A stretch of 64,000 nt of DNA from Lysobacterales bacterium (GCA_022844135.1 JALHMG010000020.1:1-64000), one strand, 5' to 3'. Positions 1 through 9,978 are shown, counted from the first letter of the stretch. The notes: a model not told the origin generated them from the letters alone. Numbers and translations are program-made.

Positions 1-224
1 CGCCTCGCAGCGACGCAGTTACGGTCAGCTACGGGGTCTTGGCATCCCCCGACACGGACTTGCACCGTGCTGTATCTGCGCCATCAAGGGCGCACGAACG
101 CCGAGCTGCGCTCGGCATGGATGGGTTCGTGAGCCGAAACGAAGAGCGCCGAGTGAAATTCGGCGTTCCGTTGAATGCCGCGGCGTGGCGGGTTGCGGAG
201 CGCCGAGATCAACGCAGCGGCCGC
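1..224. other. Non-coding left edge with two small hairpins
   Basis: No convincing gene is visible in this stretch. Two short inverted repeats occur: GCCGAG/CTCGGC at 100-116 and CGCCGA/TCGGCG at 147-165. They lie just beyond the stop of the minus-strand ABC permease and might end its transcript, but neither is followed by a T tract, so I do not call a terminator. Confidence 0.4.
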
Positions 225-1451
225 TCAGCGCCCATCGAACTCGCCGCTGCGCACGATGCGCCACATGTCGCGCCAGCTCGGCTCCTTGCCGTACAAGAAC
301 ATTCCCGCGCGGAAAATCCGGCTCGCGTACAGGCGCATCATGTGCACGCACCAGGCCAGAAGCAGCGCCGATGCGGCGACTTCCCACCACGCGACCTCCG
401 TCAGCGCATAACGTACCGGCATCACCGCCATCGAGGTCAACGGCAGCCAGCTCATGATGACGACGGCGAGATTGTCCGGGTGGCTCAACATTGGAAATGC
501 TAGAAAGCTCGGTATCGATGGCACCAGCATCAGCGAGCTGCGTGTCGAGTTGTTCGGGTCGTCGATGGTCGCCGCAATGCCGGCCAGAAAGCTGTTCCAG
601 AACGCCAGCCCCAACAGGATGAACAACATTCCGACGACAACTTTATCGGCGTCGATACTTCCGAGCTTGGCGTAAAGCTCGGGCGCGAACGTCGCTACAC
701 CGAAGGCCACAAGGCCGGCCCACAACGTCAGTGTGAGCATGCTCTTCAGCCCCAGCAACGAAATGCCGATCAGCTTGCCGTCGATCCAGGTTTGCATTGG
801 AATTGCGGAGATGATTTGTTCGGTGACGCGCGCCTGCTTCTCGCTGGTGATGCTGGTGAAGAAATACGCAAAACAGGTGAACACCCCGCTCATCAGCAGG
901 ATCAGGAAGCCGATCACGATCATGCGCTCGCCGCGTGAGGCCGGTGCCTCGCCCTTTTCGTGATAGCTCAAACTCATCGTCATCGGCTGCGTCCACTTTT
1001 CGAACGCGGTGTCTTCAATGCCAGCGCTATTGAGGGCCGCGCGGCGTCGAGCGTCGTCGAGCAGCTCTTGCAGTTCGTTTTTGAACGCCGGTTCCTTATG
1101 CAGCAACACCGTTGCTTCATCCAGCGAAACGATTTCCACGAGCGCATCGAGCTGACCCAACCCCACCTGTTCTGTTTTCCACGGCAGGTCGCGCTCTGCG
1201 ATACGCTCAATCGTGATTTGCGAGCGCTCCTTCGCCAGAAGCTCGACGCCGACCCGATCCAGTACCGCCACACTGTAGCGTTGCGATGCTTTGCTCCATT
1301 CGAAGCCCGCACTGCCGATCAGCATGGCCGCACCGATGGCGATCATCACGGCGATACCGATCAGCTCTTCCTTCCACTTGAAGTAGCGCAGGAACTCCCA
1401 CTTGGCGACGACCCAACGCATGCCTGCGCCGGATGCTTCATTCGATCTCAT
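225..1451 (-). CDS. ABC-2 family exporter permease (NatB-like)
   Basis: Predicted inner-membrane permease of 408 residues that pairs with the adjacent ATPase. It has the NatB/ABC-2 layout: one hydrophobic segment near residues 30-50 (LIGIAVMIAIGAAMLIG), a long extracytoplasmic domain to about residue 175, then a cluster of membrane segments (for example MIVIGFLILLMSGVFTCF) to the C-terminus. Its ATG overlaps the ATPase stop codon by four bases (ATGA), so the two are translationally coupled. The substrate cannot be read from the sequence; NatAB relatives export sodium ions, others export drugs or peptides. Family assignment is fairly firm, substrate unknown. Confidence 0.85.
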   Translation of the reverse strand: MRSNEASGAGMRWVVAKWEFLRYFKWKEELIGIAVMIAIGAAMLIGSAGFEWSKASQRYSVAVLDRVGVELLAKERSQITIERIAERDLPWKTEQVGLGQLDALVEIVSLDEATVLLHKEPAFKNELQELLDDARRRAALNSAGIEDTAFEKWTQPMTMSLSYHEKGEAPASRGERMIVIGFLILLMSGVFTCFAYFFTSITSEKQARVTEQIISAIPMQTWIDGKLIGISLLGLKSMLTLTLWAGLVAFGVATFAPELYAKLGSIDADKVVVGMLFILLGLAFWNSFLAGIAATIDDPNNSTRSSLMLVPSIPSFLAFPMLSHPDNLAVVIMSWLPLTSMAVMPVRYALTEVAWWEVAASALLLAWCVHMMRLYASRIFRAGMFLYGKEPSWRDMWRIVRSGEFDGR

Positions 1452-2374
1452 GCCAGCGCCTCCGGCCCGACTGCGCGCAAGTAGATCTCGTGCAGGCCGA
1501 CAGCGTCGGATTGCACGTCGCTGATATCGGCACCGGCGCCGAGCGCGGCGAGGACCTGGTTCAAGTTCGCGCCATCGGCCAGCAACAGCGCCGCTTGACG
1601 CTCGTTCAGACGCTCAACGGCGACAACGTCGGGAATAACGCCCAAGCGCTCCGCATCCAATGGCGCGGCAAATGTCAGCGTCAGCCGTTGCGACAGACCT
1701 GCATCGCGTCGCAGCTCGGCCAGCGTGCCGCCGAGTACGGCACGACCGCGATTAAGCAGCAGGATTCGATCGGCGAGGCGCTCCACGAGCTGCATTTGGT
1801 GGGCCGACAGCAATACGGTCATGCCGCCGTCGCGCAACTCGCGGATCAGGTTCAGCGCCAACTCCTGATTGATCGGATCGAAGCCGCTGAAAGGCTCATC
1901 CAGTATCGCAAAGCGCGGCTTGTGCAACACCGCTGCGATCAGCTGGACTTTTTGCTGATTGCCTTTGGACAGCGCCGAGACCTTTTCCTTGGCGCGATCA
2001 TCGAGCGACAGTCGTTTCAGCCACGCCAGCGCCTCGGTCTGGGCGAGCTTGGCGCTCATCCCACGCAACTGCCCGAGATAACAGAGCGTCCGCAACACCG
2101 TCTGGTCCAGGTAAAGGCCACGCTCTTCGGGCAGATAACCAAGCTCTTGCGGCGGCACATGCGCGAGCGGCCCGTGCGCACTCGAAAAGCGAATCTCACC
2201 GGAGTCCGGACGTGTCTGGCCGATCAACATGCGAACCGTGCTGGTCTTGCCAGCGCCATTCGGTCCCAAGAGCGCAAAAATTTCGCCGGGGCGTAGCGAA
2301 AAACTGACGCCGTCCACGGCGCGCACGGTGGCGTAGGTCTTTACCAGATCGCGGGTGATCAACAATTCGTCCAT
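1448..2374 (-). CDS. ABC transporter ATP-binding protein (NatA-like)
   Basis: A 308-residue nucleotide-binding subunit. Visible motifs in order: Walker A GPNGAGKT near residue 40, the signature LSKGNQQK near residue 135, Walker B FAILDEPFSGFDP near residue 160 and the switch His in LLSAHQMQ. The C-terminal third carries the extra domain seen in DrrA/NatA-type ATPases (DUF4162-like). It is the first gene of a two-gene operon; its TGA overlaps the start of the permease gene. It would energise export by the permease from the cytoplasmic face. Confidence 0.92.
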   Translation of the reverse strand: MDELLITRDLVKTYATVRAVDGVSFSLRPGEIFALLGPNGAGKTSTVRMLIGQTRPDSGEIRFSSAHGPLAHVPPQELGYLPEERGLYLDQTVLRTLCYLGQLRGMSAKLAQTEALAWLKRLSLDDRAKEKVSALSKGNQQKVQLIAAVLHKPRFAILDEPFSGFDPINQELALNLIRELRDGGMTVLLSAHQMQLVERLADRILLLNRGRAVLGGTLAELRRDAGLSQRLTLTFAAPLDAERLGVIPDVVAVERLNERQAALLLADGANLNQVLAALGAGADISDVQSDAVGLHEIYLRAVGPEALA

Positions 2375-2456
2375 TGCTGCAGGCTGCCGCGATGCGATCG
2401 CATCGGCAATAGGCCATTAGCCCGAACGATGCATCGACATTGATTTCACAAACGCG

Positions 2457-2485
2457 CAAAAGAAAACGGCCCCGAGCGGGGCCGT
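2457..2485 (-). terminator. Intrinsic terminator after the exbB-like gene
   Basis: On the minus strand a perfect 8-bp GC-rich stem (ACGGCCCC/GGGGCCGT, GCTC loop, 2466-2485) is followed directly by TTTTCTTTT. It sits 23 bases past the stop codon of the ExbB-family gene, the right place for its terminator, and separates that gene from the ABC exporter operon. Confidence 0.85.
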
Positions 2486-2508
2486 CCTCTTTCGCCTGGT
2501 GGCGGCGC

Positions 2509-3255
2509 TCAGGCCTTGCCAGGCACCGGCTTAGCCGACGGCGCAGCCACGCGGACCGTGGGCTGCGGGCCGCCGCCGACGCGTGCGCCGGTGGCGAAGT
2601 AGTCGTGCAGGTCGTGCGCGAATTCGTCGAACTGACCGAGCGTCACACGATTGGCGCGGACAAAGAAGTTGTATGCGAGCACGGACGGAATAGCGACGCC
2701 CAGACCGATACAGGTCATGATCAGCGCCTCACCGACCGGCGCGGCGACCACGTCCAGCGAAGCCTGACCGGTGGCGCCGATCTTGATCAGAGCGTGATAA
2801 ATGCCCCACACCGTACCGAACAGACCCACGAACGGCGCGGTGGAACCGACCGACGCCAACCACGTCAGGCCGTTTTCCAACTTGGCGCTTTCGCGGCTCA
2901 CGGCCTGACGCAACGCGCGATCGATGAACTCGCTGCGATTCAGCGCTTCGACGAGGCGACTGCCTTCGTTCTTGGCGTGATGCTGCGCGGCATTGGCGCA
3001 CTCGAGCGCGATCTTCGAGAACGGCTCGCTGGCCGGCTGCGTTTCCATCGCACGGATAGCTTCCTGCGGATTCGTGGTCTGCCAGAACGTCTCGATCACC
3101 TTGGTGGCGCGCGAACGAATATTCATGTTGCGCACAAAGCAAGTGACGATGAACCACATCGTGCCGATGAACATAAACAGCATCACAAAGAAGACGAACT
3201 TGCCGACAAAGTCGGAAGCTGCCCACATGTGGGCTAAACCCATTTGACCTTCCAT
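2509..3255 (-). CDS. MotA/TolQ/ExbB family proton-channel protein
   Basis: A 248-residue inner-membrane protein with the ExbB/TolQ topology: one membrane segment near residues 15-40 (VGKFVFFVMLFMFIGTMWFIV), a long cytoplasmic region, and two more segments near 140-200 in the conserved region GLTWLASVGSTAPFVGLFG and the helix containing GEALIMTCIGLGVAIPSV. Family members form the stator that couples proton flow to TonB/TolA. No exbD/tolR or tonB partner lies next to it, which is unusual, so its partner must be encoded elsewhere. A terminator follows it. ExbB versus TolQ cannot be settled by eye; the lack of tol genes makes ExbB likelier. Confidence 0.85.
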   Translation of the reverse strand: MEGQMGLAHMWAASDFVGKFVFFVMLFMFIGTMWFIVTCFVRNMNIRSRATKVIETFWQTTNPQEAIRAMETQPASEPFSKIALECANAAQHHAKNEGSRLVEALNRSEFIDRALRQAVSRESAKLENGLTWLASVGSTAPFVGLFGTVWGIYHALIKIGATGQASLDVVAAPVGEALIMTCIGLGVAIPSVLAYNFFVRANRVTLGQFDEFAHDLHDYFATGARVGGGPQPTVRVAAPSAKPVPGKA

Positions 3256-3399
3256 GTTCCTCGACCTCTCAGGTTGGATAAATTTCGTCCGGCATCGCCG
3301 AACCAGTTAACGATGAAGGATTGAAGCGCTAGACGCCGTATCCTACACAGGTTCTGCGGCATGCCGCCACAGTCTTGATGTCAAAGCGATGAGCATTCG

Positions 3400-4179
3400 A
3401 TGTCTGCTTCCGTTCCGGGTTTAACCGCGCTTAGCGTCAACCTCAACAAGGTGGCTTTGTTGCGCAATTCGCGTGGCGCGGACTTGCCATCGGTTGAACG
3501 TGCGGCGCAGACCGCGCTCGCGGCCGGCGCGGGTGGCATCACCTTGCATCCGCGGCCCGATTTGCGCCACGCCAGACCGGACGATATCGCCTCGATGCGC
3601 GCGCTTTGCGTTGCGCCGATCGAACTCAATATTGAGGGCAATCCGTTTGCGCCGAGGAACGAGCGCTACCCCGGATTGCTGCCTCTCGTCGAGCAGCAGC
3701 GTCCGGATCAGGTCACGCTGGTGCCCGATGCCGATACGCAGCTCACCTCCGATCACGGCTTCGATCTGATCGCCGACGCACCACGCCTTCGGCCGCTGGT
3801 GATGTCGCTCAAGGCACTCGGATTGCGCGTCAGCCTGTTTGTCGACATGGATGTTGCGGACGTTGCGCGCGCTGCCGAGATCGGCGCCGATCGCATTGAG
3901 TTGTATACCGGCCCATACGCGCATGCGCATGCCGCGGGCGACGCGACATCCGCTTTAGATGCCTGCGCCCGCACTGCCGAGGCGGCGCGTCGAGCTGGGC
4001 TTAAGGTCAACGCCGGACACGATCTGGATTTGCTCAATCTCGGCGATTTGCTGCGCCACTGCGCACCGATCAGTGAGGTGTCGATCGGCCATGCGTTGAT
4101 CGGGGAGGCGCTCTATCGCGGTCTGGACGCGACGGTACGCGCCTATCTCGATGTCATTGCCAGGGCCCATGGACGTTGA
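3400..4179 (+). CDS. pdxJ: Pyridoxine 5'-phosphate synthase
   Basis: Condenses 1-deoxy-xylulose 5-phosphate with 3-amino-1-hydroxyacetone phosphate in the last ring-forming step of vitamin B6 synthesis. The 259 residues match PdxJ length and motifs: [16 protein letters not shown] at the N-terminus, [15 protein letters not shown] near residue 50, the glutamate region NIEGNP near 72, [12 protein letters not shown] near 168 and the phosphate-binding [15 protein letters not shown] at the end. The ATG is at 3400. The 3' end overlaps the start of the next gene, suggesting co-transcription. Confidence 0.97.
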   Translation: MSASVPGLTALSVNLNKVALLRNSRGADLPSVERAAQTALAAGAGGITLHPRPDLRHARPDDIASMRALCVAPIELNIEGNPFAPRNERYPGLLPLVEQQRPDQVTLVPDADTQLTSDHGFDLIADAPRLRPLVMSLKALGLRVSLFVDMDVADVARAAEIGADRIELYTGPYAHAHAAGDATSALDACARTAEAARRAGLKVNAGHDLDLLNLGDLLRHCAPISEVSIGHALIGEALYRGLDATVRAYLDVIARAHGR

Positions 4180-5422
4180 GCTTGCACGTTATGCCGAGCT
4201 CGACGCGCGCCTCGTCGCGCTGGTCAAAGACATCAAGGTATTGAGCACGCTGAGCTGGCCCAAGCGCGTGCAAGACGCATTTCTCGACGCGTGGCGGCGC
4301 GGGCAGCCGTACTTGCCGGAAATCAAGTACAAGCGCTTCGACTTTGCCGAGCGCCGCCGCGAACTGTCGACGCTCGCGCAAGACTGCGATCCACGCCACC
4401 CGGTGGGCGACTATTTGCAGCGCACCGCACATTCCTGGCAAATCGCCACGATGCTGCTTGAAAATCTGGGGACCTCGCGGATCACTGAGTACTCGGTTCA
4501 CCTGTATGGCCGACCTGGCGATCGTATCGCCGGCACCGAGGTCAACAATCTCGCCGCCGCCGAGCACTTTATCGGCGCCGCAAGCGATGTGATGGGCAAC
4601 GAAGCGCTCGATGAGGCGGATTACTGCTTGTCCGCCGAGACCATCGCCGACGAGCTGCGCCATCGCCTCGCCCAGGTATTCACCGATCACACGATCCGCA
4701 TTGAGATCGACCCGGATTTGGTCGCCAAAGCAGCGGCGGGCCCGACGCGTATCCGATTGCGCGCCAGCACCGGGTTCTCCGAGTACGATCTGTCGCAGCT
4801 GTTGGAGCACGAGGCTTTTGTGCATTCGCTGACCTCGCTCAACGGGCGCGCCCAGCAGCACCTGGGATCGCTCGGGCTCAACAGCCCGCGGATCACGGCA
4901 ACGCAAGAGGGACTTGCAGTGTTTTCCGAGCTGGTCACCGGCTCGATCGATATCGCGCGCATGAAGCGGATTTCCTTGCGCATCCTGGCCATCGATATGG
5001 CGCTACGAGGCGCGAACTTTATCGAAGTATTCGAGTTCTTCCTCGGACACGGCCAGAACGACGTCGACAGTTTCACTTCGGCGATGCGCGTGTTCCGCGG
5101 CGCTCCGACCTGCGGCGGCGCTGCGTTCACCAAGGACACCGTTTATCTGCACGGATTGCTCGCCGTACACACCTTCTTTCGCTGGGCGCTAAAAGGCGGC
5201 AAGCTGGAACTGGCGAGGCATTTGTTCGCCGGCAAGATGACGCTCGAGGACGTGGTTGAACTGGAGCCCTTCGTGCAACAGGGCTTCATCCAGCCGCCGC
5301 GCTACCTGCCGCCGTGGATGCGGCGCTCGAATGGTCTGGCTGGCTACCTTTCGTTTTCGCTGTTCGTCAACCGCATCCGCCTCGATCAAGTCGAGCGCGA
5401 TGGGGTGCTGGCGGGACGGTGA
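4169..5422 (+). CDS. QEGLA-motif DUF1704 protein (tyrosine carboxypeptidase-like)
   Basis: A protein of about 417 residues of the family once called flavohemoglobin expression-modulating QEGLA protein, now related to the MATCAP/TMCP metallocarboxypeptidases. Seen directly: [14 protein letters not shown], a zinc-site HExxxH, and [12 protein letters not shown] with the name-giving QEGLA about 25 residues later. I chose the ATG at 4169 ([12 protein letters not shown]), which overlaps the end of pdxJ by 11 bases; an upstream ATG at 4151 is also in frame. The substrate in bacteria is unknown to me. Confidence 0.85.
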   Translation: MDVELARYAELDARLVALVKDIKVLSTLSWPKRVQDAFLDAWRRGQPYLPEIKYKRFDFAERRRELSTLAQDCDPRHPVGDYLQRTAHSWQIATMLLENLGTSRITEYSVHLYGRPGDRIAGTEVNNLAAAEHFIGAASDVMGNEALDEADYCLSAETIADELRHRLAQVFTDHTIRIEIDPDLVAKAAAGPTRIRLRASTGFSEYDLSQLLEHEAFVHSLTSLNGRAQQHLGSLGLNSPRITATQEGLAVFSELVTGSIDIARMKRISLRILAIDMALRGANFIEVFEFFLGHGQNDVDSFTSAMRVFRGAPTCGGAAFTKDTVYLHGLLAVHTFFRWALKGGKLELARHLFAGKMTLEDVVELEPFVQQGFIQPPRYLPPWMRRSNGLAGYLSFSLFVNRIRLDQVERDGVLAGR

Positions 5423-5427
5423 AGCGG

Positions 5428-5560
5428 GTTCTTGGTTCTTGGTTGTCGGTTCCTGGTTTTTTGGTTGGGATGGCTTGGGGCGCCAACGATGACGCCTGGG
5501 CAGAACACTTTTCGCCCGGAACCAAGAACCAAGAACCGACAACCAACAGCCAACCAACGT
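5428..5560. repeat. Imperfect long inverted repeat of TTCTTGGTT-type units
   Basis: Left arm 5428-5470 is built from repeated GGTTCTTGGTT units; the right arm 5519-5560 holds the complement (AACCAAGAACCAAGAACC). About 50 bases separate them, so the transcript could fold into a long imperfect hairpin. The same kind of element with the same repeat vocabulary lies at 46701-46810. Both sit between two plus-strand genes. Confidence 0.75.
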
Positions 5561-5594
5561 ATCCTTGACACTTTCATGACACCTGAGCAGGCCC

Positions 5595-7742
5595 ATGCGC
5601 GCTTTCTTTTTAGGATGCCTCCTTCTCGCGGGCACTGCGTCCGCCCAGGACTTTTACGATCCAACCGTACTGCGCCAGGTTTCGCTGACCTTCACTGAAT
5701 CTAACTGGGAACAGCTGCTGCGCAACAACTACGCTTCGGAGACCCTGTTGCGCGGCAATATGGTCATCGACGGCGTGAGTTACCCGAATGTGGGCGTGCG
5801 CATTCGCGGCAACACATCGTTCACCGGCCTGCCTGCTGGCTCGCAGAAATTCTCGCTCAAGGTAGAAACCGATTTCATCGATCCCAATCAGGATGTGATG
5901 GGGTACAACAATCTGAACTTCAACAACGGCTGGCGCGACCCGACCTTCACGCGCGAGCTGGTGTTCAACAACTTCGTTGCCCAATACGTACCGAATCCGC
6001 GCGCCAGTCACATCGTGCTATCGATCAACGGCCAGAACTGGGGGGTGTACATCAATGTGCAGCAGCCGAACAAAGACCTCTTGCGCGAGTGGTTTTCCAA
6101 CAACGATGGCTTGCGCATCCGCTGCGCGAACAACCCCAACGGCCCCGGCCTGATCTTCAATGGCAACACGGCATCGGGTTACCCGAGCTACGAAATCCAG
6201 GAGCCGGGCGGCTTTGCCGACCCGTACTTGCCGCTGATCGCGGTCGCGAACTCGCTGACCAACGAGCCGGCTGCGAGCTGGCAAAACATCGACAACGTCT
6301 TTGCGCTCGACCCTTCGATCTGGGCAGTGGTGCTGGAAAACCTGCTCACGGACGACGATAGCTACGTCAACAAGGGCTGCGACTTTATGGTCTATCGCGA
6401 TCCGGTCGATGGGCGTATGCATTTGTTTCCGCGCGATGCGAATGAAACCTTCTCCTCGCCCACCTGGACCATCGATCGCAATTTCACGCTCACCAATCGC
6501 CCGCTCCTGCGCCGCATCAACACCATCCCCGAACTCAGGCAGCGCTTCATGGCGCACTACCGGCATGCCCGTTCGCGGCTCAATTGGGCCACGTTCGAAC
6601 CGCTGTTCACGGCCCAGCGCAACCTGATCGACGCCGCGGTGCAGGCCGACACGAAGAAGCTCTATTCCTACACTTTGTTCCAGCAGAACTTCACGACCAC
6701 CGTGAACATGCCGCTGCCCGGATTGGCCGGCGGCAACATCGTCGGTTTGCAGCAGTTCGTCGACAACCGCGCCGCCACGCTCGCAGGCAACAGCACGGCA
6801 GTGCTCCAAGAGTTGAATGCACAAGGCCCTACGATCGCCAACGCACAAGCCTCGCTGACCAACCCGGCGCCGGTGCAATCGGTATTCGTCACTGCAACGG
6901 TAGCGGCGAACGGGAGTCCCATCGCGAATGTCTGGCTGTATGTGCGCCCCAGCGCCGCTGCCGGCGTGTTCGTGCGTCGCGCCATGCTCGACGATGGCTT
7001 GAACGGCGATGGTGCGGCGGGCGATGGCGTGTATGGCGCGCCATTGCTCACGGTGCCGGCTGTCAATGGTCAGCGCGTTGCGTGGTACGTGGGCGCCGTG
7101 GCGCAGAACGCATTTTCGTCGACCACGTTTCTGCCGATTCGCACCGAACGCAATCCCAACTTTGTCGAGTACTTCGCTGGCGACGCCAACGGATTGCGCA
7201 TCACCGAATGGATGTATGCCGGCGCTGCAGGCGAGTTTGTCGAGCTGACCAACTTGACCGACGCACCCATCGATACCGCCGGATACAGCATCGACGACAG
7301 CAATGCCACCGCCGATGCCTTCCCGATCGGCGCCTTCGGTATCGTCGCCCCCGGCGAGTCGGTGATCGTCACCGATGCCGATGCGACGGCGTTCCGCACC
7401 GCGTGGAATCTGCCTGCCAGCGTGAAGGTGATCGGCGGCCTCGGCAGCGTGGCATCGGGCGGCAACAACTTCGGTCGCAACGACCAGATCCACGTGTACA
7501 ACGGCAGCGACGTGCTGATCGACCGCCTGTTCTTCGGCGATCAAACCTATCCTGGCACTATCCGCACGCAGAATCGCAGCGGCCAGACCGCGTGCGCCAA
7601 TGTCGGCCAGAACAACGTCACGCAATGGGCGCTGTCCGCCGTCGGCGATATCTTCGGTTCCATCGCCGCCATCGGCGGCGACGTTGGCTCGCCAGGCGCC
7701 TACAGTGCGGCGTGTGGGTTGTTCGCCAATGGCTTCGAGTGA
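5595..7742 (+). CDS. Secreted CotH kinase-like protein with lamin-tail domain
   Basis: A 715-residue exported protein. Residues 1-17 form a signal peptide (MRAFFLGCLLLAGTASA). Residues 25-400 resemble the CotH spore-coat kinase fold: YPNVGVRIRGNTSF, NLNFNNGWRD, INGQNWGVYINVQQ and the region MHLFPRDANETF where CotH proteins carry their catalytic Asp. Residues about 430-530 look like a beta-sandwich linker. Residues 535-640 resemble a lamin-tail domain (LRITEWMYAGAAGEFVELTN...AGYSIDD). The protein ends CGLFANGFE, the same C-terminus as the subtilase in this window. The kinase substrate is unknown. Domain calls are by eye. Confidence 0.85.
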   Translation: MRAFFLGCLLLAGTASAQDFYDPTVLRQVSLTFTESNWEQLLRNNYASETLLRGNMVIDGVSYPNVGVRIRGNTSFTGLPAGSQKFSLKVETDFIDPNQDVMGYNNLNFNNGWRDPTFTRELVFNNFVAQYVPNPRASHIVLSINGQNWGVYINVQQPNKDLLREWFSNNDGLRIRCANNPNGPGLIFNGNTASGYPSYEIQEPGGFADPYLPLIAVANSLTNEPAASWQNIDNVFALDPSIWAVVLENLLTDDDSYVNKGCDFMVYRDPVDGRMHLFPRDANETFSSPTWTIDRNFTLTNRPLLRRINTIPELRQRFMAHYRHARSRLNWATFEPLFTAQRNLIDAAVQADTKKLYSYTLFQQNFTTTVNMPLPGLAGGNIVGLQQFVDNRAATLAGNSTAVLQELNAQGPTIANAQASLTNPAPVQSVFVTATVAANGSPIANVWLYVRPSAAAGVFVRRAMLDDGLNGDGAAGDGVYGAPLLTVPAVNGQRVAWYVGAVAQNAFSSTTFLPIRTERNPNFVEYFAGDANGLRITEWMYAGAAGEFVELTNLTDAPIDTAGYSIDDSNATADAFPIGAFGIVAPGESVIVTDADATAFRTAWNLPASVKVIGGLGSVASGGNNFGRNDQIHVYNGSDVLIDRLFFGDQTYPGTIRTQNRSGQTACANVGQNNVTQWALSAVGDIFGSIAAIGGDVGSPGAYSAACGLFANGFE

Positions 7743-8220
7743 ATGCCGTCAAGGCGCCATGACTGGAGCCTGGCGAGACAGCTTGTAGAGCGAGCACCCT
7801 GTGCAACCGAACCACGCGACCTGGCGATTGATCGCCATTGGCGCGGGTTCCTGAGTGTTTCTACATGCTGCCCATTCCTCTACTCAGACAGTCTGGCAAG
7901 CCACCGGGGCACCGAGTCGTGGGCCGAAGTCGGCAACCATGATTGAGTGTTGACCGATGAAATCGCAGGCGCGGAATTGAGCTCCGACATCAGAGCCAGG
8001 AACACTGACCCTGTTGGGCGAGCGGAAGGCAATACACGCCGCGCAATCGCGGGCATCGTTTCATGTGCGCATCGTCGGGGCGCCAGGCTCGGAGGCGGAT
8101 TGATCGATTCGCCATCGCCAATCCGAGTTGAGTGCTGACGACCCTGATCGTCTTGGCAACGCGACTCGCACCTACGCGGGCGCGCCAATTCTTCGACCAG
8201 ACAACGGACCAGGAGCAATC
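7743..8220. other. Intergenic region, nothing recognised
   Basis: Between the CotH-like gene and the beta-helix gene. Short open frames here have no recognisable protein character. A weak CGCCA/TGGCG pair shortly after 7750 could belong to the end of the upstream transcript. The promoter of the beta-helix gene must lie here, but I cannot point to clear -35/-10 boxes. Confidence 0.4.
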
Positions 8221-9180
8221 ATGAAAAAGCGGTTAGCTATCGCCATCGCCCTCTGCTCGGCACAAGCCTTCGCCCAAGCGCCTTACGAGTTGAACGCCCA
8301 AACCGTGATGATGGGCGACCCGAATATCGGCGACAATCCGGGCGAACCGATTACCATCAATTACGGGCCGCGAAACTTCATTCTGGGATCGGACCTGCAG
8401 GTTGCTGGAACAGCCATCGAGGTCAATGTGCCGAGCTTCGAACTCGATATGAACGGTTATGCCTTGATCGGCGGCGCCGGCGCCTGCACGACGAGTGGAG
8501 CTCCTCAACCAACAATCCTCAATTGCCCGGCGGCCACGACCGAACATGGCATCTCGGTAAGCGATATCGGCGGATCGACTGAACGGGCGGTCGTGAAAAA
8601 CGGCCGGATCAGCCGCTTCCGCGGCGACGGCATCCGATGCCAGAGCCGACGTTGCGAAGTGGAAGACGTAATCGTCTCGAAAAACCTCGGTGTCGGCTTG
8701 AATCTGGGGGCGGGCGAAGCGCGCGACGTTCGCGCTATCGAGAATGGCGATGGTGGGATACTGGCGCGATACATCGCCGATTCGGGCGCAGAATCTAACG
8801 GCCGACGTGGCTTGGCGGGCTCGATCGTAGTCGACTCCAGTAGCGAAACCACGTTGACCGCCGATTCTCTGCCAGCGGTCGGCGTGGTCGGCACCCAGCT
8901 TAACGGCGTTTGGGTCAGTCAGGCGACGGTTGGCACTGGCGCCATTGTGGCCGGCCAGATCGTGGATTCGACGGTAATAGGTGGTGCGGTCGGAATCAAC
9001 GTGTTCTCGGGCAGTGCATTCGGCAACAGCGTTCAGGCCATCGGCGCAGGTGCCATCGGTATCGTGACCACCAGCCCGAACGCCGTCCGCCAGAACGTCA
9101 TCACCGCCATTGGCGGCGCTACCAGCATGTCGGGCAATCCGATCGCCGGTCAGAACATCTGCAACGGCGTCAGCTGCTAA
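8221..9180 (+). CDS. Secreted beta-helix-like protein, function unknown
   Basis: A 319-residue exported protein. I start it at the ATG at 8221 because MKKRLAIAIALCSAQAFAQ is a clear signal peptide and GGAGC precedes it. The mature part is rich in Gly, Ala, Ile, Val and Asn with short repeats that look like parallel beta-helix rungs (VVKNGRISRFRGDGIRCQS, CEVEDVIVSKNLGVGLNLG, NGDGGILARY, SGSAFGNSVQAIGAGAIGI). Such folds occur in polysaccharide lyases and surface proteins; no catalytic motif stands out. Two Cys close to the C-terminus (NICNGVSC) may form a disulfide. Confidence 0.75.
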   Translation: MKKRLAIAIALCSAQAFAQAPYELNAQTVMMGDPNIGDNPGEPITINYGPRNFILGSDLQVAGTAIEVNVPSFELDMNGYALIGGAGACTTSGAPQPTILNCPAATTEHGISVSDIGGSTERAVVKNGRISRFRGDGIRCQSRRCEVEDVIVSKNLGVGLNLGAGEARDVRAIENGDGGILARYIADSGAESNGRRGLAGSIVVDSSSETTLTADSLPAVGVVGTQLNGVWVSQATVGTGAIVAGQIVDSTVIGGAVGINVFSGSAFGNSVQAIGAGAIGIVTTSPNAVRQNVITAIGGATSMSGNPIAGQNICNGVSC

Positions 9181-9204
9181 CGCCCTGGACCCATGGGGCG
9201 CAAT

Positions 9205-9238
9205 CGCCAACTGCCGGCCGAACCGCCGGCAGTTGGCG
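9205..9238. other. Perfect 13-bp hairpin after the beta-helix gene
   Basis: CGCCAACTGCCGG (9205-9217) pairs with CCGGCAGTTGGCG (9226-9238) around an 8-base loop, 25 bases after the stop codon. No U tract follows, so it is a transcript-end or stability hairpin rather than a textbook terminator. The remaining bases to 9474 hold nothing I recognise. Confidence 0.7.
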
Positions 9239-9474
9239 ACGATGGCTACTGTAACTGAGGACCTTCGAATCCCGCGGGCCGAAAAATTACGCACCACGAT
9301 TTTCGGCCGGGTCCAATCAAGACCGGATCGCAGCAGGTCATCCGAATGCAGCACCGTGTTCGCCAGCAGTGGCAAGAAAGCGCATCCATCTGCATGCGCT
9401 TTCATCCAGGTCCGAATCGCTGATTACGGCGATTTCGATTAAGCCAGGTTCCCAGTTCAACCGGTTTCAGCCGG

Positions 9475-9978
9475 ATGACCCAGCTTCATTTGATTGGTGT
9501 TGTGGTCCGCGTCTTCGCGCTCTACGTGGTGATCACCACGTTGCAAGCCGCGCCAAATATGTTCGCGTCGGCAAAGAGCTGGGGCGCAGATACCTCGCAG
9601 ATCGCGATTGCGGCATTGGCGCTCTCGGTGCCGATTATTGCCGCGCTGCTGTTGTGGTTTTTCAACCTCTCGGTTGCGCGGCGATTGTACTTTGGCGGCA
9701 GTCACGACAAGCCTGTCGACCTCGCTGGCGTCGAGCACCTTGAAGCCGCACTGTTCTCGGCGCTGGGGCTTTGGCTGGTGTGTTCGGGTCTGGTCGACGG
9801 CGCCTTCTGGATCGCGTTCTACAACGTGGCGCAGGCGCCGGAATGGATCAACCAGACCGTCGTTTCGCCTGAACAGCAAGCGGGCGTCCTCTCGACGGGC
9901 TTTCAGTTGATTCTCGGCATCGTGGTGCTGCTTCGCGGACGAGGCATCGCGGTGCTGGTGAGGAAGCTGAGAAGTTAG
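9475..9978 (+). CDS. Integral membrane protein, unknown function
   Basis: A 167-residue protein with four hydrophobic segments: near residues 5-27, 45-65 (ALALSVPIIAALLLWFF), 90-115 (FSALGLWLVCSGLVDGAFWIAFY) and 142-160 (FQLILGIVVLLRGRGI). The start ATG at 9475 gives a hydrophobic N-terminus directly. I do not recognise a named family. The next gene is convergent, 93 bases away. Confidence 0.65.
   Translation: MTQLHLIGVVVRVFALYVVITTLQAAPNMFASAKSWGADTSQIAIAALALSVPIIAALLLWFFNLSVARRLYFGGSHDKPVDLAGVEHLEAALFSALGLWLVCSGLVDGAFWIAFYNVAQAPEWINQTVVSPEQQAGVLSTGFQLILGIVVLLRGRGIAVLVRKLRS

Noticed and set aside
6018-7625. Long minus-strand open frame opposite the CotH-like gene
   Set aside because: It is a high-GC antisense shadow; the plus strand has signal peptide, domains and a natural end.
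9205-9238. Intrinsic terminator after the beta-helix gene
   Set aside because: The 13-bp stem is perfect but no U tract follows, so it is listed only as a hairpin.
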